Shown in pieces: positions 49,666 through 57,330 of a stretch of 64,000 nucleotides of DNA (position 1 is its first letter; each line of letters begins with the position of its first letter). The notes under the pieces are model-generated. The model was not told the DNA's origin and did no database searches. It was given only the letters and a program-made list of their open reading frames with translations. This stretch comes from Nonomuraea sediminis (GTDB taxonomy: Bacteria > Actinomycetota > Actinomycetes > Streptosporangiales > Streptosporangiaceae). The DNA lies in contig NZ_JAHDTI010000005.1 in the NCBI RefSeq assembly GCF_018531495.1, positions 1 through 64,000 of the forward strand, written 5' to 3'. The translations under genes and the position numbers were made by a program.

Positions 49666-49700
49666 GAGGCCAAGGTCCCGAAGAGGAGGACCAAAGTCCC
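49666..49700 (-). promoter_or_regulatory. Paired DevR boxes upstream of the CBS gene
   Basis: GAGGCCAAGGTCCC (49666-49679) and AGGACCAAAGTCCC (49687-49700), 21 bases apart, lie 54 bases before the CBS start. This is the last such site on the right of the island. Confidence 0.7.
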
Positions 49701-49832
49701 GTCCGCGGGCCGGCCGGACGGCGGTGACCTTGTATCCGGGACACGACGTCACGGTGTCGGCCCGGTCGGACGTGAGCGCGTTCACCCCGCTCGACGGGAA
49801 CCGGGTGCCGGCAGGCAAGGGAGTCGCGGGGT

Positions 49833-51893
49833 TCACAAGAGGGCGGCCACCAGGTCGGCGAACTCCTCCGGGCTGGCGATCCGCACTCCCAGCGACTCGG
49901 CCTTCGCTCGTTTGGAACCGGCCTTCTCTCCCGCCACCAGCAGGGAGGTCTTGGCCGACACGCTCGAGGATGCCGTGCCGCCGGCGCGTTCGATCAGCTC
50001 GTTCATCTCGTTGCGCGACAATGCCTCCAGCCGCCCGCTCATCGCGCCGGTCACGACGACCGACATGCCCGCCAGCGGGAGCCCGGTCGTCTCGCCCGGG
50101 TCGGCCGCGGTGGCCGCTCCGGGCTCGGTCATGTTGACCCCGGCCGCGACGAGCTTGTCGATCAGCGGTCCGATCTCGGCCAGCTCGGCGACCACGACCG
50201 GCGCCTTCTCCGCGCCGATGCCCTCGACCTGCTGTATCGCTTCGGCGTCCGCGGCGCGGATGGCGTCCATGGAGCCGAAGTGGCGGGCGATGCGGCGGCT
50301 CATGCTCCGGCCGGTGCCGCGCACGCCGAGCGCGCAGAAGACCCGGCTGAGCGGCTGGTTCTTGGCCCGCTCGAACGCGGCGAGCAGGTTGTCGCTGCTG
50401 ACCTCGCCCATGCGCTCCAGACCGAGCAACTGGTCACGCGTCAGGAAGAACAGGTCGGCGAAGTCGCCGATCAGCCCGGCGTCCAGCATCTGCTGGATGC
50501 GGCTCTCCGCCAACCCTTCGATGTCGAGCTGGTCGCGCCCGGCGGCGTAGGTGATCGAGGCGATCGCCCGGCATGCCCGCCCGCGCACACACCGCCACCG
50601 TTCCTGCGAGGTGTCGATCTGATCGCCGCACGAGGGGCAGACCGCCGGGATCTCGATCGGCTGTTCGTCACCGGTGCGCAGGTGGACCACCGGCGCCTCC
50701 ACGCGGGGGATGACGTCGCCGGCCTTGTAGACGACCACGCTGTCGCCGAGCATCAGCCCGCGCCGGGCGATGTCGGAGGCGTTGTGCAGCGTGGCATAGG
50801 TGACGATCGAGCCGTCCAGCCGCACCGGCTCGAGCACCGCCCGCGGGGCGATGATCCCGGTACGGCCGGTGTTCCACTCGACCGCGAGCAGCTTGGTGAT
50901 CTTTTCGACGGCGGGCAGCTTGTAGGCGATCGCCCAGCGCGGCGCGCGCGAGCCGGACCCGGCCGCCGCCTGGTCCTCGGCCAGGTCGCACTTGATGACG
51001 ATGCCGTCGATGCCGAACGGCAGCTCGGCGCGCACGGCGGCGATCTGCTCGACGCGCTCCTGCACCTGCGCCAGGGCCGCGGCGACGATCCCGGCGACCG
51101 GGGTCCGCGCCGTCGTCTGCACGCCCTGCCCGGCGACCCAGGCCATCACCTGGCTGTGCGGCATGGCACGCAGCCGTGTCGCCGTCTCGGAGGTGTCGTC
51201 GGGCGCGGGCAGCGCGCCGTAGCCGAAGAAGGTCAGCTCGCACACGTACGGGCGGTCCTGCGCGCGCAACGTGCCCGCCGCGGCGCTGCGCGGGTTGGCG
51301 AACGTCGTGCCGTCGTGGGCCTGCCGCTTGGCGCACGCCTGCTCGAACTGGGCCGTGGTCATCATGACCTCGCCGCGCAGCTCGACCGTCACCGGCTCGG
51401 CCAGCCGCGCGGGCAGGCCGACAACGGTGCCGATGGCGTGCGAGACGTCCTCGCCGGCCGTGCCGTCGCCGCGGGTCACGAGCTGGACCAGGCGGCCGTG
51501 GCGGTAGCGGGCCGAGATCGCCAGACCGTCCAGCTTCGGCTCCACGCTCCAGGCCGTGACCGGGTGGCCGAGCCTGCGCTCGAGCGAGGCGGCCCACTCG
51601 GCCAGCTGGTCGGCGCCGAAGACGTTGTCCAGGCTCAGCATCGGCACCAGGTGGGGAACGTCGCCGACCACCGCACCGCCCGCCACCTTGCCCGTGGGCG
51701 AGGTCGCCAGCACCTGGTCGGGATGCTCCAGCTCGTAGGCGGCGATGCCGCGCACCAGCCGGTCGTAGGCGTCGTCGTCGAGCGTCGAGGTGCCGTCGGC
51801 GTAGTAGGCGGCCGAGGCGTCCACGGCCAGCTGCACGGCCTCGGCGTAGGCGGCCTCGTCGGCCAGAACGGAGATCGGGGGTGCGTCGTTCAT
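49833..51893 (-). CDS. ligA: NAD-dependent DNA ligase
   Basis: A 686-residue ligase with all domains: Ia (YYADGTSTLDDDAYDRLVRGI), adenylation with nucleophile Lys in WSVEPKLDGLAI, ELRGEVMM, FGIDGIVIKCDL, the OB fold, a four-Cys zinc finger (CPSCGDQ, CVRGRAC), HhH repeats, and a C-terminal BRCT domain (LAGMSVVVTGAMSGRL). Several residues differ from housekeeping LigA (for example TGKVAGGAVVGDVPHLVPML), so it may be a second ligase rather than the essential one. Start ATG 51893. Confidence 0.92.
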   Translation of the reverse strand: MNDAPPISVLADEAAYAEAVQLAVDASAAYYADGTSTLDDDAYDRLVRGIAAYELEHPDQVLATSPTGKVAGGAVVGDVPHLVPMLSLDNVFGADQLAEWAASLERRLGHPVTAWSVEPKLDGLAISARYRHGRLVQLVTRGDGTAGEDVSHAIGTVVGLPARLAEPVTVELRGEVMMTTAQFEQACAKRQAHDGTTFANPRSAAAGTLRAQDRPYVCELTFFGYGALPAPDDTSETATRLRAMPHSQVMAWVAGQGVQTTARTPVAGIVAAALAQVQERVEQIAAVRAELPFGIDGIVIKCDLAEDQAAAGSGSRAPRWAIAYKLPAVEKITKLLAVEWNTGRTGIIAPRAVLEPVRLDGSIVTYATLHNASDIARRGLMLGDSVVVYKAGDVIPRVEAPVVHLRTGDEQPIEIPAVCPSCGDQIDTSQERWRCVRGRACRAIASITYAAGRDQLDIEGLAESRIQQMLDAGLIGDFADLFFLTRDQLLGLERMGEVSSDNLLAAFERAKNQPLSRVFCALGVRGTGRSMSRRIARHFGSMDAIRAADAEAIQQVEGIGAEKAPVVVAELAEIGPLIDKLVAAGVNMTEPGAATAADPGETTGLPLAGMSVVVTGAMSGRLEALSRNEMNELIERAGGTASSSVSAKTSLLVAGEKAGSKRAKAESLGVRIASPEEFADLVAALL

Positions 51894-52055
51894 AGGGCCA
51901 TCATGCCGGGTGCCACTGACATTTCCGGGCCGGGAACCAGGCGTTGAGCTGGGCCTTTCGGGCTGAACCACAACGCGGGTGCATGCGGAGCCGACCTCGG
52001 TGATCGCGATGGCGTTATGATCGGCGGTCACCTGATCATGGAAGGGACGCCGCCG

Positions 52056-52985
52056 ATGACCACCCATCCCGAGTTACTGGACGTGGGGCATCCGTTCCGG
52101 CAGTGGAAGACGTGGCGGATACCCGGGGCGGAGCTGACCATCACCGGCTACTCGCGCGCCAACGACAAGACCTTCTTCCACCTCCCCGAGCTGCGGTGCA
52201 GCCTGGACGCGGGGTTGTGCGAGGGACGGCAGGTGGACACGGTCTTCCTGACCCACACCCACCACGACCACGCCAAGGATCTCGATTATCTGGCGGCCAA
52301 GGCATCCGGCACGGATGTCTACCTGCCCGCCGCGGCGGTGCCGTACGTGGAGTCGTATCTGCGCGCGTCCGCCGAGCTGAATCACGGCGCGGGATACGAC
52401 CCGGAGCTGGCGAAGGGATGCCGCCTGCACGGCGTGCGGCAGGACGACGAATTCGCTTTCGGGCGGCGGGGACACCACGTGCGCGTGGTGGAGTGCGAGC
52501 ACAAGGTGCCCTGCGTGGGATACGCCTTCTCGGAGCGGCGCAAGGCGCTGCTGCCGGAATTCGAGGAGCTGCGGCGGTCGCTGGGCGGGGAGTTCGGCCG
52601 GATCATCGCGCAGCGGCGCAAGGAGGGCGTCCAGGTCGAGCACGAGGTCCGCCGCCCGCTGTTCGCCTTTCTCGGAGACACGCACGTCAACGTCTTCGAG
52701 AAGAATCCGTGGCTGTTCGACTACCCGGTCGTCATCACCGAGTGCACCTACCTGGACGACGCCGAGCTGGACCGCGCGGACCGGGTCGGCCACACGGTGT
52801 GGAGCCGCCTGCGACCCGTGGTGGAGGCCCACCCGGAAACCCTGTTCGTCCTGACCCACTTCAGCCTGCGCCACTCCGACCGCGAGATCGTCGACTTCTT
52901 CCGGCAGACCGCGCTGGACAACGTCGTGCTGTGGGCCCACGAGCAAAGCCATCTCCCCGAACAGCACCAGCATCGCGAATCCTGA
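52056..52985 (+). CDS. Metallo-beta-lactamase-fold hydrolase (RNase Z-like)
   Basis: A 309-residue protein with the metal motif VFLTHTHHDHAKDLDYLA, FAFLGDTHVNVFEKNPW and FVLTHFSLRHSDREIV, which place it among RNase Z-like metallo-hydrolases. CEHKVPCVGYAFSERRK also fits a group of predicted tRNA-processing or phosphodiesterase enzymes. No exosite domain for tRNA is obvious. ATG 52056 is preferred because GAAGGGA precedes it; 52038 and 52017 are in-frame alternatives. The 124-base gap to ligA holds no clear site. Confidence 0.78.
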   Translation: MTTHPELLDVGHPFRQWKTWRIPGAELTITGYSRANDKTFFHLPELRCSLDAGLCEGRQVDTVFLTHTHHDHAKDLDYLAAKASGTDVYLPAAAVPYVESYLRASAELNHGAGYDPELAKGCRLHGVRQDDEFAFGRRGHHVRVVECEHKVPCVGYAFSERRKALLPEFEELRRSLGGEFGRIIAQRRKEGVQVEHEVRRPLFAFLGDTHVNVFEKNPWLFDYPVVITECTYLDDAELDRADRVGHTVWSRLRPVVEAHPETLFVLTHFSLRHSDREIVDFFRQTALDNVVLWAHEQSHLPEQHQHRES

Positions 52986-53044
52986 ATCCGGTCAGGGCCG
53001 GCCGTCCCGCAGGAACGCGCGCTCAGCGGGCCACGGAGGCAAGC

Positions 53045-53548
53045 TCAGCGGGCCAGCAGGGGCAGGAGCAGGGACGCCGTCGTGATTCCCGTCGCGGCGG
53101 CGACGATCAGGACGAGGAAGTCCAGGCCCAGGTGTCCTGGCGTGCCGAGCAGCAGGGTGCGCAGCGCGTCGACCTGGTAGGTCAGCGGGTTGACGGTGCT
53201 GATCGCCTGCAGCCAGCCCGGCATCAGCGCCGTCGGGTACAGGGCGTTGGAGGCGAAGAACAGCGGCATCGTGATCGCCTGCCCGATCCCCATGAGCCGG
53301 TCGCGCGTCAGCACGATCCCGGCGATCGTCACCGACAGGCAGGAGAAGAACGCCGCGCCGAGCACGACGACCGCGGCCATGCCGAGCAGGCGCAGCGGGT
53401 TCCAGGTCAGGCCGACGCCCAGGAGCGCGGCGATCAGCAGCACCGCGACCGCCTGGATCACCGCCTTCACCCCGGCGGCGAACGCCTTGCCCGCCACCAG
53501 CGCAGCCCGCGGAGTGGGCGTGACCAGGAGCTTGGCACGAGAACGCAC
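53045..53548 (-). pseudogene. ABC-2 exporter permease, 5'-truncated (DrrB-like)
   Basis: The last 165 or so residues of an ABC-2 permease are readable: LLVTPTPRAALVAGKAFAAG, FFSCLSVTIAGIVLTRDRLMG, FFASNALYPTALMPGWLQAI, NPLTYQVDALRTLLLG. The first about 90 residues with TM1 are missing. An in-frame stop lies just upstream of 53548, and the sequence beyond is unrelated. The matching ATPase start is 3.8 kb away at 57331-57480, in the same orientation and in the usual gene order. Confidence 0.85.
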
Positions 53549-53636
53549 CAGACGTCACGTCTCGCCCATCAGCACCCGCTATCGCGTAGCTCCCGCTTCC
53601 AGGCCCCCTCATGCTTAGTGGTCGGCTCTCGGGGTT

Positions 53637-53709
53637 GTCCTGTCCGGGCGAACCTTGCGCTGTCCGGGCTTACTCGGCACCAAGCCCTGCGCCGTCCGGA
53701 CTTACCTGG
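53637..53709. repeat. Three imperfect direct repeats around GTCCGG
   Basis: GTCCTGTCCGGGCGAACCTT (53637), GCGCTGTCCGGGCTTACTCG (53657) and GCGCCGTCCGGACTTACCTG (53689) are related 20-base units. They occupy the 298-base gap between the permease fragment and the zinc-ribbon ORF. Their role is unknown; they may be promoter-associated. Nothing else is recognisable in the gap. Confidence 0.5.
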
Positions 53710-53846
53710 GGTCGGTCCGCTGAGGCATACTGCCTCGCATGGCGACTTGAAGAGCACCATCTGGCCCGCTGCGCTGGCGCAAGGTCAGCACCTGGGACAC
53801 CATCCCTGGCGATGGCCACCGGATATGCGCCACCTGCCGCACTCCA

Positions 53847-54083
53847 GTGCGCTCGTACCAGTACCGCTACTACCCTGCCGAGTCAGATTTCTACGAACGA
53901 TGTATCGGGTTCGCCTGGTGCTCCGGCTGCCGCATCTACAGCGGATCGATGGTCTACGTGCCGCGCAAAAGAGTGCTCATGGACGCTCTGGCTGGCCTCG
54001 CCCCACAAGAGCGTGAGCGCTTGAAGCGCAGCGAAGTCCAGCTGATCGAGTACCTGAACGGCCGTGCCGAAAGTGCAGAGTGA
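53847..54083 (+). CDS. Zinc-ribbon-like small protein, start uncertain
   Basis: A 78-residue frame (from GTG 53847) encoding SYQYRYYPAESDFYERCIGF, then CSGC and VPRKRVLMDALAGLAPQERE. The same frame stays open back to 53751 and adds ICATC upstream, so a C-x2-C/C-x2-C zinc ribbon is formed only if translation starts earlier. The only upstream option is CTG 53769; no ATG or GTG exists there. Either a non-canonical start is used or the 5' end was lost. Confidence 0.55.
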   Translation: MRSYQYRYYPAESDFYERCIGFAWCSGCRIYSGSMVYVPRKRVLMDALAGLAPQERERLKRSEVQLIEYLNGRAESAE

Positions 54084-54684
54084 TTCCGAACAGCTTCCGG
54101 CCGCTCTGTTCAGACCGCCTGCAACCTCTACCTCGGTCACTGACAGAGATCAACCCCCGAAGAACTTACGGCGCGGCCCACTTAGCCACCCGAGTATTTG
54201 CCGAATTGTTCTTATAAGAATCAAGGCGGACCGCCTCCGGCGGCCCGCGCGGGCGGCCAAACCGGCCGCCCTCCCCGCCGGGCATGCGGCCTGGAGGCCG
54301 GTCCCGGCGGGAGCGGCCAGGCCGCCCGCACCCCTTATCGCGCCGTTCTCTTACAGGCCAAGATCATTACGGGCGCCACCGCGGGGACGGTCCGTGATCA
54401 TCTTTCCGCCGCGTGCGCGCCGGCTGCACTCACTGCGTTCGCCCTACGGGTGACCTTCGGTCATGCGACCGGCCCCCACGCTCCCGACCCATACCGGCCG
54501 TAGCTCCGGGAGATCCGCACACAGATGAGCCACACCGAGCCCAAGTTCGTCGGTTCGTATCTAGCCTTGCCCGCCGAGACACCTGCTCAACAGGGGTACG
54601 AGAGTCGCCGGAGACGTCCCGGCGACGGTCGGCGGCACGGATTGTCCTCGATCGTCTTGGCCCAGTGGATGCCGCAGACCAGCA
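54084..54684. other. 600-base stretch without a convincing gene
   Basis: No frame here has coding character. The region holds the perfect palindrome TTCTTATAAGAA (54209-54220), directly followed by a block of GC-rich inverted repeats (about 54225-54330; for example GGCGGCC-AAACC-GGCCGCC). The AT-rich palindrome next to GC-rich hairpins stands out from the surrounding sequence. Confidence 0.5.
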
Positions 54685-54862
54685 TCATCCGACCGTCTCC
54701 GGCGCGGTCAGCACATGCGTCAGCACCAGATACGAGCCCGGAGGCACCGCCTCCATCAACAGCTTGCTGATCTTGTACGGCTTGTCGCGCGCCTCGATGA
54801 AATGCAGCACCGCTACCGCCAGCACCCCGACCGGACGCGACAGATCGGACGCGCGAACGTCA
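54685..54862 (-). pseudogene. Fragment of a DUF574-type methyltransferase
   Basis: On the minus strand the text DLSRPVGVLAVAVLHFIEAR, then YKISKLLMEAVPPGSYLVLT and HVLTAPETVG is the middle part of an S-adenosyl methyltransferase like that at 3171-3953. Both ends are missing. The left end runs into a stop at 54685-54687, and the 5' end stops exactly where the neighbouring hypothetical gene ends (54860-54862), which marks a recombination junction. Confidence 0.8.
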
Positions 54863-55480
54863 GGCCAGGGTCGGGAACGGCCTGCGCCGAAGGCCGTCCA
54901 AGAGGACGATCAACTGATGAGCCAGGGTCCTGGTCAGGCGCTCGTACTCCTCAAGCAGAACCCTCACGTTGCGATCGGCAATGACGGCATCCCCGGCAGG
55001 GGTCGGCCGGAAGACGTGTCCGAGGACCGCCCACGGTTCGGCGTCTGCCACCGTGTAAAGGGCTGCACCCTTGCGGAGCCTGGGGCAGTGCTTGAGGGCC
55101 GTGGGGATGCAGGACGGGCAGGTCGGTGGAGCGTTGGTATATCCCCGGTCCGGTGTCGTCCGCGACACGTCGTCCACCAGTAGCCACCATGTGTGCCCCA
55201 TTGCAGAGTCAGCGGCGGACTCACCGCAGACCTGGCACAACCCGTGTTCCATGCAGCGCCATTGCCGCAATGCGTTGACGAGCAGCCATTGTGGCTGCCC
55301 TTGCCGACCGAGACCGTGGCGAGTGCGCAACACCCCATACATCCAGTCAGTGGGTAGGGGGTCGGTGTAGGTAAGGCGCGGGCCGCCCGCCTCAGGGTGG
55401 TAACGGAAGGCAAGGCTATGCGCCATCGCTTCGCCCGACCAGGCCGTGATGTACGGAACGCGAAGGGATGGAGGATGCAT
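54860..55480 (-). CDS. Hypothetical zinc-ribbon protein of a GntR-linked operon
   Basis: A 206-residue protein. SLRVPYITAWSGEAMAHSLA opens it; CQVCGES and CPSC suggest a metal-binding pair, and CMEHGLC precedes them. The C-terminal half is helical (VRVLLEEYERLTRTLAHQLI). ATG 55480 shares one base with the stop of the preceding gene (TGATG), so it is translationally coupled. No domain of known function is recognised. Confidence 0.72.
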   Translation of the reverse strand: MHPPSLRVPYITAWSGEAMAHSLAFRYHPEAGGPRLTYTDPLPTDWMYGVLRTRHGLGRQGQPQWLLVNALRQWRCMEHGLCQVCGESAADSAMGHTWWLLVDDVSRTTPDRGYTNAPPTCPSCIPTALKHCPRLRKGAALYTVADAEPWAVLGHVFRPTPAGDAVIADRNVRVLLEEYERLTRTLAHQLIVLLDGLRRRPFPTLA

Positions 55481-55668
55481 CACCGACGCGCTCCATGCGG
55501 GACGTCCAATATGGCGAACTGGCGTGACAGCCCTTCCGCCGTGGGCGCATGCAGCGTGCGGAGGCAACTGCACCCGGGGGCAGGGCAGGGGCCGGACCCG
55601 AGGATGATCCGGCCAACTTCGCGGATGTCCCAGGCGGGGAATGAGGCGATCAAATGATCCAGGGTCAC
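55480..55668 (-). CDS. Small Cys-containing protein of the same operon
   Basis: A 62-residue protein, MTLDHLIASFPAWDIREVGR followed by a Cys-rich turn GPCPAPGCSCLRTLHAPT. GTG 55668 with GGGGG upstream overlaps the stop of the preceding short ORF (GTGA). It is recognisable as a conserved actinobacterial small protein, but no function is known. Confidence 0.65.
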   Translation of the reverse strand: MTLDHLIASFPAWDIREVGRIILGSGPCPAPGCSCLRTLHAPTAEGLSRQFAILDVPHGARR

Positions 55669-55760
55669 GACTGCCCCCTGGCGTCGCGCCCTATGGCGAA
55701 CCCGATAGTCCTCCTGTCGCACATCAGATGATCTTCGCGAGCCGATACCTTGAGTGTCAT
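55665..55760 (-). CDS. 31-codon leader ORF of the operon
   Basis: MTLKVSAREDHLMCDRRTIG and 11 more residues, ending in a TGA that overlaps the next GTG. Its weak ribosome-binding site and size suggest a coupling leader, but conservation cannot be judged here. Confidence 0.4.
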   Translation of the reverse strand: MTLKVSAREDHLMCDRRTIGFAIGRDARGQS

Positions 55761-55791
55761 GGTGCCGCCCTCTGCTGTAGGTCGGTGCCCA

Positions 55792-55834
55792 GAGCCCGCT
55801 CGGTGTTGCGATCACCGAGCGGGCTCGCTCTTTT
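55792..55834 (+). terminator. Strong intrinsic terminator in a divergent gap
   Basis: GAGCCCGCTCGGTG (55792-55805) and CACCGAGCGGGCTC (55813-55826) form a perfect 14-bp stem with a 7-base loop, then GCTCTTTT. It points rightward, yet no rightward gene precedes it for more than 1.7 kb. Confidence 0.75.
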
Positions 55835-55859
55835 CGTGGCACTCTACTTTACTGGTATC

Positions 55860-55879
55860 GCTACGTACAGATACGTAGC
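55860..55879. promoter_or_regulatory. GntR operator
   Basis: GCTACGTA-CAGA-TACGTAGC is a perfect 8-bp inverted repeat with a 4-base spacer, 41 bases before the GntR start and about 100 bases before the divergent operon. Its form fits a GntR dimer site and suggests control of both directions. Confidence 0.7.
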
Positions 55880-55920
55880 TCTAGTGAGCGCTTAGTAGTA
55901 GTACTTCTAGCGTCGTCTCC

Positions 55921-56190
55921 ATGGAGTTTGGCCCTGATGACCAGATCGACTACGACGGTCCCGTCACGCCGTACAAGCAGCTCGCAGCGATCCTGAAGGC
56001 GCGGATTCTGCGCGGCGACTGGTTGCCGAACCGTCCAATCCCCTCTGAAGCCCGACTCGTGCAGGAGTACGGCTTGGCGCGCACTACAGTGCGGCGCGCA
56101 ATCCAGGTGCTGGTCGACGAGGGGATCTTGTTCGTCATGCCGCAACGCGGGACGTTCGTCTCCCCACCTAGTACGCCTGCGCAGGGGTAA
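55921..56190 (+). CDS. Short GntR-family regulator (winged helix only)
   Basis: An 89-residue protein that is almost only a GntR winged helix: YKQLAAILKARILRGDWLPN, PIPSEARLVQEYGLARTTVR and GILFVMPQRGTFVS. There is no effector domain. Such short GntR proteins (KorSA-like) are common on actinobacterial integrative elements and beside small-protein operons. Confidence 0.87.
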   Translation: MEFGPDDQIDYDGPVTPYKQLAAILKARILRGDWLPNRPIPSEARLVQEYGLARTTVRRAIQVLVDEGILFVMPQRGTFVSPPSTPAQG

Positions 56191-56383
56191 CGCTACACGC
56201 GTGCACGGGCAACGCCCTGCGTGTTCCCGCAGGCCAGGATGACTTTGACCGCTCTAGGTTGCGTGTGTACAACCCGACTTCGTAGTCCACGTACACCGTT
56301 CGCGCTTCCGGCTGGAGCTGCCACGACGTCGACCGAGCGAAGCCACACTGCGAAGGCCAGCGAACGGTTCACAATAAGTCTCC

Positions 56384-56941
56384 ATGAAGGAAGCGCTGTT
56401 GGCGATCCTCGGTGCCGCGTTGGGGTATGCCGGACATTGGGGTCAGACATGGCTCGCGCAGAGAACTGAAGAGAGGCAGGCACAGCGAGATCTCATCGCG
56501 GGGATGCGTAAGAAGCTGATCGAGTTGAGGGAGTGGCCTGCTGGCCACGACCGATGCAGGACGCTCATTAAAGAGACCGCCGCTGACGCTGGTCTCTTGG
56601 TGGACAAGAGGCTCCGCGAGCGGGTGGCGGAGGACATGCGCTACGCCCTCAGGGGCCGCACCGATGTGTGGGCTTTAGCGCCTTGGACGTTCGGCGGAGA
56701 CGCCTTCGAGTGCCTCTCGGCGAGACTGCGTGGCGACCGCCGTCTCCCCGGGTTCAGCCCCAACAGGGAGATGAGTCAGTTCCTCATGGACCAGGAGCCG
56801 CCACATGCTCACATCGATGATCTGGCGCGCAGCCTCATGGTGAGGGAGGACGGGCGGGAAGTGTTCCTGGCTTGGAGGGCTCGCCGTACCAAAGGCTGGA
56901 GACGCGCCTTGCCCTCTGGATTCCGGCGCGGACGCCTGTAA
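56384..56941 (+). CDS. Hypothetical protein with N-terminal membrane helix
   Basis: A 185-residue protein. Residues 1-17 (MKEALLAILGAALGYAGHWG region) form a short hydrophobic anchor. The rest is soluble, helical and charged (QRTEERQAQRDLIAGMRKKL), and Arg-rich at the C terminus. No family is recognised. The 193-base gap before it and the gap of 389 bases after it contain no gene. Confidence 0.6.
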   Translation: MKEALLAILGAALGYAGHWGQTWLAQRTEERQAQRDLIAGMRKKLIELREWPAGHDRCRTLIKETAADAGLLVDKRLRERVAEDMRYALRGRTDVWALAPWTFGGDAFECLSARLRGDRRLPGFSPNREMSQFLMDQEPPHAHIDDLARSLMVREDGREVFLAWRARRTKGWRRALPSGFRRGRL

Positions 56942-57134
56942 GGCCGACTGCGACTCCGGCCAGGAAACCGGCAGCCCCCTCGCCGCTGTCTGGCCAGCCG
57001 CCAGAACGTGTCCGCGTTGGCCACTGGCGAATCTCACTGATCTCAACTCCATACAGGCTCTAGCCCTCTTGCGGTCCTGCTGCAAGAGACGGGCGTTGTC
57101 GGATCGTTTCGGAGCCAATCTCGCGGGACCCACC

Positions 57135-57233
57135 AAGATCACGTTCCGGGGGCCAGGAGGGTAGTTCTGGGGGCAGGGGCGATGCCCCTCCTCCATTGGC
57201 GGACCAGCGTAATGGCCCCCGGACCGTGATCTT
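57135..57233. repeat. Long nested inverted repeat at the right border of the insertion
   Basis: AAGATCACGTTCCGGGGGCC (57135-57154, 21 bases with the next A) pairs with the complement at 57213-57233 with one mismatch. The 57-base centre folds again (GGAGGG with CCTCC, GGGGC-GAT-GCCCC). It is about 100 bases from the broken ABC ATPase end. It could be a small non-autonomous element or a structured RNA. Confidence 0.6.
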
Positions 57234-57330
57234 GCCCACGAGATCAGCACCACCGCAACGATCCGTCAACGCCCTCGCGAAGTAGCTCATTTACTCAGGT
57301 CAAACCCCAATGCGGTTCATATCAAAGGCG

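Noticed and set aside
53637..53709. Possible CRISPR-like repeats
   Set aside because: Only three units, imperfect and unevenly spaced, with no cas genes in the window.
54198..54503. A 101-codon + strand frame in the gene-free stretch
   Set aside because: Composition is dominated by GC-rich inverted repeats and there is no ribosome-binding site or domain.
56221..56469. An 82-codon frame before the hypothetical anchored protein
   Set aside because: It overlaps that gene in another frame, with no ribosome-binding site and no coding pattern.
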